Origin: Patiria pectinifera
Taxonomy: Eukaryota; Echinodermata; Asteroidea; Valvatida; Asterinidae
Length of the DNA stretch: 64,000 bases
Direction: 5' to 3'
NCBI GenBank assembly: GCA_029964075.1
Contig: CM057135.1
Coordinates: 30,307,366 to 30,371,365, forward strand
The translations under genes and the position numbers were made by a program. The number at the start of each line of letters is the position of its first letter. The first letter of the stretch is position 1. The notes beneath the pieces were generated by a model that was not told the origin of the DNA, did not search any database, and worked only from the letters and a program-made list of their open reading frames with translations. Below are positions 13,653-26,000 of this stretch, piece by piece.

Positions 13653-16600
13653 ATTGGTAAGTGATTTAATTGCATGTGACTATGTTTGTGATTATCACTT
13701 CGCATGTGCAATCGCAAATATTTTTTTTCCGCTTCACAGATCATGATTTGGGCCCTAATATATTTTTTTTAAAAAGGTCAATTTTGATCATGTGTGCAAA
13801 AAAAATGAAACGGGACTGAATAATGGATAATACTGATTACCACTCGCACTTTGGAATAACAGCGTGATATTAGTTTATACATTGTATTAAATTTGACAAT
13901 CCTGGACCTAAAAAGCAGACATTTTAATTGTCTAAACCAATTTCAAATTTCTGCAATCGAGTTTTACTGAGATATGGTTTATAAGACAAATAAACTGGGT
14001 TTTTTGGTTGGGTCTTCGATGAATTTTGCTTAGAAAAACATTTCTGCTTTGCAAGATTCTCTGCTGTATATCATAGCTCATGATAGCCGCGCTAAATGTG
14101 ATCAACAATACTGTTTAAGATTTTTAAAGGCCAAAATGACATGGGATATGTAAAGCTTGCGACTGGTTTGTTACCCTTTTTTCGGTGAGCAAACAAATTT
14201 AATAATAATATTTGTTAAAACAAGATTTTATGCTTAAAATGTCCATCACATTGTGCCCTGGAGTTAAACGTAAGATGAACTTGTAGGTCTTAGCTGTAAA
14301 ACTCCTTATGTACATGCGTAACAAAGCAAAAACCTATTTCACTGCAGGACATGTTTTCAAGTTGGGCATAATTTGTAAAAAGTGTGTTCAGTTAGCACTT
14401 GTAGATCACTGAAGTTTTTTTTTGCAAAAGCACAGATACGGAATTGCACCATATTCAAATGATATGCTTGCTTTCAAAATCTCCCAATTCTAGAAGATTT
14501 TACAACCACAAAATATGTTAGGCTAGGCCTTCACTATATATTTCCACACTGGGCAAAAAACAAACAAAAACAAAACCAGTCGCTTCAATTTAAGAAAATT
14601 CTCATTTACACAAAAGGCTCCTTGTTTAAAAATATTACTTTTTAAAAACCAAAACTATCGTTTTTTCCCCTTTATTTTACAAGTTCAGTACTATCAATTC
14701 CTCGGTACTGCGGCACTTTCAACGTCTGTGGATTTTTATTTTCCATTGTTTTTTTTTTAATATTTAAAAGCATTTCACAAATGCGCAGTCAGTACTTCAA
14801 TAGTACGGCACTTTATTCTTTAAAAAGTTCTTGTATTTACATGTACACTACTCTCCGAGTCTTTTTCCAATGATTTTTAGTTTGTTCAGACATCGGGTGG
14901 CTTTTTTTGGAATCAAACCTTTCTCATTTGGTGCACTGGATATGTGGACAATTTCTCAGATGTTTTGGTCGAAATCTAATCAAGATATTTTTTTTCTCGT
15001 CTTGTCGCATGGTCCTCACAGTATCACCATTTAACAGTTATCGCTTTTAAGGAGATCTTTTTCCCTCCAAAACTGAGTCGCTTCAAGCCATGGCCGTCCA
15101 CTTCCGAAAAAGAGGCAAGCGATGAAATTGTCCAGTTCTCCATCAGGTGGTATCTGTTGATGTCTCTGAACGTATTCCCTCAGTAAAATGCGTTGGCAGC
15201 ACGTGCACTCCGAAATCTCCAAACTATCTGCTCACAATTCCTTGTGGTGACTGATATTTTGAAGCACCGGCAAATCAAGAGTACAGGTTCATTTCCGCAA
15301 AGCTCACTTTTCTTACAGTTTGAGAACTCGAAGTCCAAACAAGCAGGCAGGAAGAACATTACCACGTGGTCCACAGAGGAACATTTGTACAAGTTATCTA
15401 ATCTTTGTTTATGAACTACTACACTCTTCTCGGGAACCTCTGCAGTTTGGGAATTCCTTGATAACCTTTATCCCTTCCTAAAGCACTCCGTTGTTTTTTA
15501 TATGTCAAAATCTCTTGTAGATCAGAGCTTTCCACGGAGAAGTTTCCGCATGGGATAATGTACTCCCTCATGCCTTCGTTCTCCGATCAAGACACTCGCA
15601 AGATTTTGAAGTTGGAGAGCATTTCACCCAGCCTTCAAACTGAAGAAATCAAGGCGTACGCGTTTGTTCCACTTCAAACTTTATTTTATGGTTGCTACTA
15701 GTTACCAAGTTTTTCCTTGACAATGCCCATATTTGAGGCAGTGAATTGACGCTCACATGAGAAGAAATTTTCCAATTGCGGACTGCAGTCTATTTGTGGA
15801 AGCTCCTTCCTGTACAAGTTTCCAAAGTCAGTTGGCAGTAGGCACTTTTCAAAACCACTACTTCTCATCCCTCGCTCCTTTGTCCAACATTGAGAACATA
15901 CCTTCCGTTCCATTCATGCTTAAATCTTGTCTAAGATTCTCTTCCAAAATTCTGTCCAGATTACTCCACTCGGCATGATATGTGTCAAACAAGGCTTTTT
16001 TTGTGGGCGTGTCCTACCCCTCTGAACGTTTTAAGCAAATCTGTTCTTGGAAAAGTCCAAGCTGGCAAAAGGTTCACTTAACCGTTGTAAAACACAACTA
16101 GGGAGGATTTCAATATGTCCTCAGTTTAGGCTTAATTACAAATGACGAAAATTCTTACTTTTTAATTTTTACATCGTGTTGCCTCTGTGGCAAACAGAGA
16201 ATTACTGTGGGCCTAGGCCATTAAAAACCAATTAATAATACACATAAAAACGCATGGAAGGTAGCGGCAATACAAAGCTGACTTGAATTTCAGTCATTTT
16301 CAATTTTTTTTTTCATTTGGTGTAAGTGAGGTTCTACTTAGCTTTGAGTGGTGTGACATATACAATTTGGTGAGTTACCATTTAAGTCTGCGGTTTCCAT
16401 AGTGATGAAAGTTAAAGCTGTGTTGATGAGTCAAAACTCTGGGCAGGATTTCCATGCGCAAGAAACACTGCATGGGCTTTGCACAAAAAATGTAATTGGC
16501 AGTAAAGTGTCGACAACTCGCGGGGCGTTTGTTCCTGCGAAGAAAACTTCAGTGTGTGGGTGAAAACACGTGATCCTAAAAAGCCATCTTGGATTCCGTG

Positions 16601-16726
16601 ACGAATATATCAAGTATTCCCTCCAGTATGTGGCGTGCCATATAAAATCAAATTTTCCATACGTTAAAAGATCTCTCGCAAGGATCCATGTTCAACGTGA
16701 GAGCACTGCAACAGCTCAACAGGAAA

Positions 16727-16945
16727 ACCACAAGTTTTCCATGCACTGTCCCCTGGCAATTTCCGTAGGAAACATGGAAAGTTGTAGAAGTACTTCCAAC
16801 ATGGAGATTTGTCCTATAGGGAATCATGTAAATAAGCTGTACAGCCAACTTTTCCATAAATTTGTCCGTGCACTGCTCCCTTGCGATTTCCATAGGAATC
16901 ATGGAATAAAGCAGATGTGCTTCCAATTTGGAGATTTCCATCCTA
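16727..16945. repeat. two-copy imperfect tandem repeat beyond the PAN3 stop
   Basis: Two segments of roughly 90 bp (starting near 16727 and 16847) share TTTTCCAT, TGCACTG, CAATTTCC or GATTTCC, TAGGAA, CATGGAA and CTTCCAA...GGAGATTT in order. They lie just past the PAN3 stop on the minus strand, so they could belong to its 3' UTR. No function is assigned. Confidence 0.5.
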
Positions 16946-17030
16946 GTGAGGAAGCAAATACACAGCCTACCTGACGTTGTCATCAAACTTCACTGATAAC
17001 TGACAACTGATGCCACAGAAGGATTGCCGA

Positions 17031-20000
17031 TTATTGCGGCACTTCCTCGACCGGGGCGTTCTGGCTTTGTTGGATCTCCTCGAAGGTCGTCTCAAAGCAG
17101 CGCTTCAGGTCCGCGTAAGACACGACCAGGATGTTCTGCTCGTCGCGAGACATCAAGGTGACTTTCTCTGGCACCCCAGCGTCCAACTTTTAAAAAACAA
17201 TTATAACGCAAGGCTCTTAATCATAAGTTAACAAAATTTGCAAGAGATTTTTCTTTTCACCAGAGGTGATACACAGAAAGTGCAGATATTGCAATTATCA
17301 TTTTTTTCGACAATGGTGATTTTGATCAATGTGGATAAGTGTTGCCAGCGTGTAGTTGTCTGGTACCTTGGCTCCACTCTAACTAACTTGCATAAACTAA
17401 TCCAGTAATCACAACTAGGAACCATTTCTGAGATGGAACCATGCTTGTGCAAATGTCACATGTTTAAAAGTCCAGGGGCCAATTTCACGGCGCTGCTTAA
17501 CACAAACATTTGCTTAGCACAAAAAAGTCTGGCTTATTAAAAGCAGGTTACCAGCCAAACTCCACGTGATGTATATTGCTCGTGATTAGTATTCAGCTGT
17601 TGTTTGCTTAGCATGAAAATCACGTGGAGTTTTGGCTGATAACCTGCTTTTGTAAGCCAGACTTTTTTTGTGCTAAGCAAATTGTTGTGCTTAGAAGCGC
17701 CATGAAATTGGTTGTAGAAGCATGCAGTGGGTACGTAGAACCTGCAGGCAAGCACGATTGCACCTCACTACAAAATGGCTTTAATCTAAGTTTGTTGATA
17801 GTCTACAAGCTCTGTGCACAAGTACCCCCTCAATGGTTAGAAAGGGAGAGTACAATAAGTCATGCATTCTTCACGCCATACGTGCGCCAACCAGTACGCG
17901 CATGCAGTGTGTCCCGCCCACCAGGGGTCTCGAAAGCGGTCAAAAGCGCCCCCTACAGGTCATGCACGGAGTCAATAGCCACTGTCAACTCCAACAGTTT
18001 CATGGTGAACATTCTCACCTTGTTCAATGACTGTACGATATGAGCCATGTCAATCCAGGGGGTGCTATCAGACGAGACCTGGTGGAACAGATAGTCCCTG
18101 TACAGCTTCAGCAGGTAACGATCGCCGGTCTCGGCCCAAGTCGGATCGCCATTAAACCTAAATAAATAAGACAAATAATCATTGAGAGATATTTGTTTAT
18201 TATTAACAATATACCTCAATCAAAGCGTTTCCCAAAATTATAGACAATGTAATATGAAGGAATTCAAATAATGTAATACCAGAACCAGTTTCAAGACAAG
18301 AACTTTTCTGAGGTAACAAAATTTACAAACAAAAGGCTAGTAGCATAGTTCGACTTCTGTCTATGTCTCACTGCAAATTGGAAATATTGCTCAGAAAATT
18401 AAATATGCGAAGCAAAAATTAACGGAAACCGAGTGAAACGCAAAACACATCATATGGCGTTTTAGCGAATGATCTAATTTTTTTTTACGTGAAACATTGC
18501 TTAGCAAACTGCTGTGCTAAATAAATATCTCCAGAGGACCAACTCAAAAGCAATATGTATCATATGGCATTTTGGCTGGTAGCCATTTCTTGTTAAGCAA
18601 AACTGTCTTTGGCTAGCAAAATTGTATACATTGAAGCTCCATAAAATTAAACACTGGTTACTCACTCATTAATTAGCTAAGCATAAAAAAGAGGGAACCA
18701 GTTAAAAGCATCATACTTCAAATGAGATTTTGGCTGGTGCCTTTTGTTTGCTAAGCAATATTGGTTATCATTACTTACTCGGGTCGCTCGTTCATGACTC
18801 CCAGCTTACACAGCAGGCGGAACTGTCTTCCGTTGCCGACCTCCTTGGCTACTTCCTCTTCCAGTACGTCCCCTCTCATCTGGGCAGCGTCCAGCTGGGT
18901 GTAGAACCTGGCACCGATCATGGGCATGATGTCATTGACGGACCGAGGCCTGGGCTGGGTGGTCAGGAGATACCTACAAAGAAAACCCAATTGCATCACT
19001 CAAGACATTAATTACCTTGAGACAATTAACAACCTTTTGGTCTGCGCTTGTATTGATATTTAAGCCTTTAACCCTAACCCTGACAGACGTAACACAGTGC
19101 ATCAGGTGGAAAAGTCTGGCGCACTTTGATGCATTCAGCTACCAATACCAGTGCATGAATTGCAAGCTCTGAAACAGTGAGAGCTAGTCCCATGGAACAA
19201 TGCCACAGTTGTATCTTGCTGCATTCAGTGACTACAGACTCTGAGGCAGTGTGGCCTTGAAACGTTTGACTTGGTACACCATGCAGCCTTGCCATTTTGA
19301 CAAGTGTTGCATGTTGCTGCGTTTGGCAGGGTTTCTAGCCAAAACAACCTGGAGGGTTAGGGTTAATGAGTTTGGAAGAAAACCAGGAAAAAAGTCTCTA
19401 AAAACTTTGATACTAAAAAGCAAAATTTGACTCTGAAAACAAGGAGCTGTTTTCAACGGTATGCAATTTCCAAAAATTTTGTTATTGGACTACAGTTCGT
19501 AAAGCTTTTGTAAAAAATACTTTACCTTTAATTTTCATTTAAAAAACGTTCTTTCCTAGGAATTTTAGGATGAGTAGGTTTGGGGTTTGGTGGGAGGGTC
19601 AGGGAGATATTACCTATACTGGTTATAATGTTGTGGATAACAAGTCCTCGTCATACTTACAAGATGAGATTCTTGAGATCGCTGGAGAAGTTATGAGCCA
19701 CCAGCTCCAGGGAGCCTTGTATGTGCTGCCTCTGGATGCTCTGCACTGAGTTACAGGCTAAGACCAAGACCACCTTGCCAAGAGACACAAGGTCCTCTTG
19801 CTGAAAATGTCAAAAAAAAACCAACGTTTGATCAATCATTTGACAGGAAATACTTGCCAGCTTGCCAGCTCATTTGATTAAAAATGTGTAAGTGCTTAAG
19901 TTAGGAGCGCCTTCAATCCTGAGAAAGTGTTTGTTATTACAAAATTTAAACTGTTTATTGACGATATGATCAAGTTTTAGGTTGCGCCATGTTACAAATC

Positions 20001-23000
20001 TCTTTCTGTGAGTTTGTGAGGTTATGAAAAGAACTGGGGGAAACTCAACGTTTCGGAGTAAGCTCTGCCCGTTATCAGGAAACTCATCAGTCTCCCGACG
20101 AGTCAATCACGAGAGCTGACACAAGTCAATAACAAGTCCTTTCAAAAGTCCTGTCACGAGTAACAGGGACTTAGACAAGATAAGTTTGCGGTAGCACCAT
20201 GTGAATAAATCTCTTTTGTGAGTATGTGTGGTTAGTATCTTTCCACCATGCAACCTTCAAATCTCATCTAACAGGGACTTAACAATATCAAAGGAATGCC
20301 ATTGTCACAGTTTATTTGAATAGCTCTGACTTGACCAGGGACTGGATGACTCGCGATAGACTTACGAGGACTAGTGATGGGCTCGACTTCAACACCGTAT
20401 AACTCAAACAATTTTTAAGGAAAGGAAGATTCAAATTACCTGATAGTGTGATATCATGGCCAACGGGTTGTTCCCTCCGTCGAATGTCAACACGTCAAAG
20501 ATCCCAACGCAGTTGACGCGTAATCTGGACTTGCCGGTCACCAGGATCTTAGTCGGGTCCATGACGCGGCAAGCCAGGCCCGCGGCGTGGATGGTGCGCA
20601 GGGCCGAGGAGAGCTGGACCACGTAGGTCCAGATGAGACTCTCCGGCAGGAGACCGGTGCGCTGCTGGGGACCGTTCACACCTGGTGAAGGGTCAAAGTT
20701 CAAGAACTCAAGACTATTTAGTACTGTTTTGATTTATGTAGGAAATGAGTGGAAAATATGGTTGACACGTTTAAGGAAAGTTATTTCCCGGTTTAACAAT
20801 TTTTTTTTTAGTGAATCCCTCCATCAAACAAGCTCTACCCAGCTAATAATGTTGTTGGTGTCAAGGCTCATTTGACATTATCTTTGTTCTGGAGACAGAA
20901 ACTTGAGAAATAAAGAGCTCCCCACCAAACTTTTGATAGAAGAACTAACTGCTTGCCCATGAAGACAGACAGAAGGTCACCTTGTAAAATCATTTATTCA
21001 TTATGAATCACACACCAAATTCACTTAAAAAAATACCATGTCCATGTTGGCGGTCAAAAGAGAGGAAATTGTAAAATAGCATGTGCATTGTATTGTTCAG
21101 TTTCTAAAACCACAAGTAGGAAGTACAAACACCAAGTAAGTAGAACAAACGGGGAAAAACGAAAAGAAAAGTTCCATGACATCATAAAGCTTCCTTTATG
21201 TTTAAAGTTGTATTGTAGTTAACCAAAACATAAATTCACTTCCAAACCAAGAGGTTCCTAACATTGAAACAATTTCCCTCTATCAGAAAAATATGTGACA
21301 TGAACATTTCTTAACATTTCAGGAGCCAATTTCGTGGTCCAAACGAACCTGTGTGGTGTGGTCCCTGGGGGCCCATGAATCCCCCCTTGTGGTGCTGCCC
21401 CTTGTTGAAGCTGTTACTGCCCCCGCTGAATCCATTACTGGCCTGGGCTCCTGGGCCTGTGAAGTGCCTGTGCATCATGGTCAGGGCAGTAGGGTGGTAG
21501 TCATGGACAAACACCGTGGCTGAGGGGAAAAAGAGGGACCATTCTTGGCAAATTCACTGAGAAAAATAACACGATTTAGTCAAGCAGCTCTTCACTAAAT
21601 ATCATTTATATGAACATTTAATTGTGATGCGATCAAGCTACATGAGTTGTTTGTCGGGAATTTTCATTTGGAGATACAGGCCAAAATAGGGCCACTTCAT
21701 CACATCACTTCATCACATCTCTTGGTGTTCCGACTTCCATAATTTTTTAACTAAAGATGGTATCAGCATGCGGTTTTCACAGCAGTAATGCTGAGATTGT
21801 GCTCTTTTCAAATCTGTAATAAAAATTTTTTGACCAGGGTCGACAAACGACTCATTTAGCTTGATCGCATCACAATTGTTGATGATTGCATCTGAACTAA
21901 TTCCTTGAGATAAGCCGGTTGTTTAATTTTTGTCACAACAATGTACAAATTCTTTCAAACATTTCCTATGGTACTTTCTTGGAATGAAACTGTACATGAA
22001 AAATAGCCCAACTCTTGAACTAGACTGGTACTTTAGACATTAAAGTCAGACTAGCAGTCCAGACAGTGATTTGAAATATTTAATAATTTGTAATATATAA
22101 TTAGTTGTAATATTCCATATTTGAAGTCAGGTATAATTTTTTATTGATCTCCTTCAATCAGCTAATGCTCAGGTTGTTATCTTACAATGTTCTCCAAAGG
22201 CTTTAGTGCTGAAGACTTCACGCAGAGTGACTATGTTGGAATGCTGCAGTTTCTTCCACTTGTCGACAAGGACCATCCACTGGGTGTTGGTCATTCGGAA
22301 ACCTGGGCACAACAGATGAAATCAAATACCGTCAAAACCACGCCAAAATTTGTTGAAATTTACAGACTAATTTCTACTAAAAGTTATTTTTTTGTATAGA
22401 GACTTAAGAACTGGAGACAAACAACTGAATGTAAGCCAGCACCCTAAATTGGATTTCTGAAGTGTACTTTTTCCAATAAGTTTAAAGTTTATGAGTTTAA
22501 AGTTCTGCTAAAACTTCTTTAAAGACGTTTTTAAGCGAAGAAGGTGCTACATATCTGGAAGCCATATTACTGTCAAGACACAAATAAAACACTTCAAAAA
22601 GAGATTAGTTTAACGCATTCTCCTGCTCTCATGTGAAGACTAGGGGTTTGGAGGTCTGGGCTGTGACTCACCATGTATTCTGCGCAGGCAGTACAGCTTA
22701 TTGTCCTTCTTGTTGATGGCCTTGTAGCAGGTGGTGGTGTAGCCAAAAGTACTGGATTTCTCCATGGGGCTCTTAGGGGGAGGCTCCAGGGGGAACAGGG
22801 TGTGGTACTTGTCTACCTCACGTGGAATGTCTGTAAGGAAAGAAGAGGCGATAATGCAAATGAGAAGTTTTGATTTTAGAGACGAGGAGGTTCTAGCATC
22901 CAGCGGATGGTTTCTCGGGAACCATCGGGTTCAAAATTCCTCGGCTCTGAACAAAGTTGTTGAAATTTTAAAATTTGAAAAATCTGAAGAAAAAATGTTT

Positions 23001-26000
23001 CAACGAGATGGTTCTACATAACACCACAGCTATTTGATTGCATAACTTGGTTCTTAGTTGGGTCCTACCATGTCAGAGATGCTGCCTAATGATAAGGAAA
23101 CCCATCCTAGATTGGGCTCACCCGACCAAAGTTCTCAATTGGGTAAATCTGTGCCACAAATTGAGCACATTCCATCCTACTAACATTGTGCAGTTGATAC
23201 ATGTTTGCCACAGATTGGGTGCACCGATTGCAGATTGGGCTCACCCTCACTTAGGTTCTCAATTGGGTACAACTGTGCCCTAGATATGGCACACTAAGCC
23301 TAGATTCGGCATATCCCATCCTACCCAGGTTCTCAACTCATATCCCATCCTACCCAGCCTAATTGGGCTCACACCCTACCTAGACACCTAGCTTAACAGT
23401 TGGGTATATCTGTGCCCTAGTTTGGTTACAACCAGCCTGGACTGGGCATACTATTCTACCCTACCTGGGTGCTCAGCTGGGTACATTGGTGCCTTAGATT
23501 GGGTACAACCAGCCTGGACTGGGCATACTATTCTACCCTACCTGGGTGCTCAGCTGGGTACATTGGTGCCTTAGATTGGGTACAACCAGCCTGGACTGGG
23601 CATACTATTCTACCCTACCTGGGTGCTCAGCTGGGTACATTGGTGCCTTAGATTGGGTACAACCAGCCTGGACTGGGCATACTATTCTACCCTACCTGGG
23701 TGCTCAGCTGGGTACATTGGTGCCCTAGATTGGGTACAACCAGGCTGGACTGGGCATACTATTCTACCCTACCTGGGTGCTCAGCTGGGTACATTGGTGC
23801 CTTAGATTGGGTACAACCAGCCTGGACTGGGCATACTATTCTACCCTACCTGGGTGCTCAGCTGGGTACAATGGTGCCTTAGATTGGGTACAACCAGCCT
23901 GGACTGGGCATACTATTCTACCCTACCTGGGTGCTCAGCTGGGTCCACCTGTGCCATCGACACCGATCGTTTGTTGTATATCTCCACCTTCAGTTCCTCA
24001 CCCACAAAGAATGACGGAGCGTTTGGCTTGGGCTTCATGTAGGCAACATGGGCCGGCATGGATTGGTACATGTGGAAGTTGGGATACACCTAAAGTAATA
24101 AATAATAAAATTTGCTTCAAAAGTTCGATATTTCCAATTTAGAAGCGCAAGTTTCATACACATAATAGATGGAATAGTTTTTAAAAACTGGAAGGGAATG
24201 CAAGAACATTTTAAACAAAAAAGCACATTGACAAAACATTTTTGAAAAAAAACAAACAACTTTTTGGAATCTGGGTCCAATTGCATAGCGCTGCTTAACA
24301 GTAAGCAGAAAACTTGTGCTTACTATGGCAGACAGTTGTGCTAACCTTAAAGCACTACTTCACGGCGTGGATGTGCTAATGGTTGTGCGTGCATGGAGAT
24401 TTCTATTAAGTCACTTATTTAAGGAACTGTTTCCTCTGAGGTAAGTGTGCCTTTTGTCTGCTTTCTGCTTACGGTCTCCATGCAGGCTCTGTTAGAAGGA
24501 AATTGTGTGCTTAGCAGCGGCAGGAAATTGGGCCGAGTTTTTCAAGAACATTGCATTTGAAGAAATAGGGTAGTGGTGAGTTGTAATGCACTCCAAAATG
24601 TGCAAAGACAACATAAGCTATTTTATAAGCCCCCCAGCTATCATCATGCAACGTTCAAACCCACTCAATTTAAAGTCTGTGCTGATGAACACTTGCATCC
24701 TCAACTGTACTGCATATGAAAGGGGAGTCAGGTTGGCGTAGCGGTACTTTCCTCGCCTTCCACCGCTGTGACCCGGGTTCGAACCCCGCCCAGGCCAACA
24801 TGTGGATTGGGTTTTCAGTCCCTACCTGATTCCGTGGGTTTTCCTCAGAATATTCCTCTGGGCTTTTCCCTCCCACCTCTAAAACTGTAATTTCTTCTCA
24901 TTGTCTCTGCAGGTTTCTTCAGGCTTTTAAGCTACAGTGCCTAAGGCACTTTTGAAGTATCCTTGGTTTCATTACCAGAAAGAAATAAAATAAATAAAAA
25001 AATAAAATAAGGGTACTCACTGCCGACAGGCGAAAAAAATAAACACGGATTTAAGGAAGATGTACTTACAGTTCTTGGCATTGTCGGTTGGACCTGGTCT
25101 TCTGTGAAGAAGTACGTGGTGCCTCCGATGTTCTCCTGTACCAGGGCACCAGGGAAGTTGGCCTGGGCGGAGCTAATGTCCAGGGGAGGGGGCTGGCCTT
25201 TCCTTCTCATGGAGGGAGAGTTGCCTGGGGACTGGAGGGGGGAGGCACCGGCCGACAGGGAACCTGGAAGGGTCATAATACGTCAGACGCAGAGTTTAAG
25301 TTAAGGGACTTTTGACTGAACATAAGTACATCGCAAGTCTGTTCACAAGTTCATTTTTGACACTTTTAATTTCAATAGCTTGTGAGTTGAGTTGGGAATG
25401 GATGAATTGAGATGGACTTGTGATCCCTTGTGATGGACTTGTGATCCTTGTGATGAACTTGTGATCCCTTATGATCACTTGCGATCTATTGAAAGTACCT
25501 CAACTACTTGTCACAAGTGAACTTGGCATCATCTGCATTGTGGTGCATAGTCAAGTCAAAAATATTGGTCTAAAAAAAAAAAAATACATGAAAATTTTGA
25601 TTTGATACACGTATATTTTCATTTACCAGAATTGTAATGGTCGTTCATGCCGCCGGAGTTGTGCGGGGCCAGTGCTGCCGAGTTGTTATTCGTCCCTCTC
25701 ATCCCGCCGGAATCATTCATCATGCCGTTACCTGGTGGGACCATGGACCGCGGCACAAACTCAGGGATCTTGGAGATCAGATCGTTGGCCTGGGGGCCGC
25801 CTTGCTTGAAGTCCGCGACGTTCCGCACGTTGGGCAGGAACTCGGCCGAGTTGGGGCCCGTGTTGGCGTTGTGGTTGCGCGGCGTGAACTCCTTGATGGT
25901 ACCCGTGTTGCGGGCGCCGGGGTAAAACTGCATGCCCTGTATGTTAGAGTTCTGATGTTAGAAACAGCAAACAAGAGCCAATCAGAGACGGCAAAACATC

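Larger units (their letters stand above)
11019..17030. other. 6-kb tail-to-tail spacer between FGF and PAN3
   Basis: No coding exon is recognised. The left end holds the FGF 3' UTR, with AATAAA at 11442-11447, and a CAAGTCA foldback repeat (11085-11280). A MITE lies at about 13365-13652 and an inexact two-copy repeat at 16727-16945. The remainder is AT-rich unique-looking sequence with many poly-A/poly-T runs. The right end must include the PAN3 3' UTR (minus strand). Open frames of 60-140 codons at 11805-12224 and 15180-16990 lack splice support or family motifs. Confidence 0.45.

Noticed and set aside
23469..24142. Series of identical 60-residue plus-strand frames spaced 77 bp apart
   Set aside because: They are the 77-bp minisatellite read on the strand opposite to PAN3; the real information is on the minus strand.
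24722..24800. Functional tRNA gene
   Set aside because: A and B boxes are good, but the sequence continues into a SINE body with an ATAAA tail and I could not form a clean acceptor stem or terminator.
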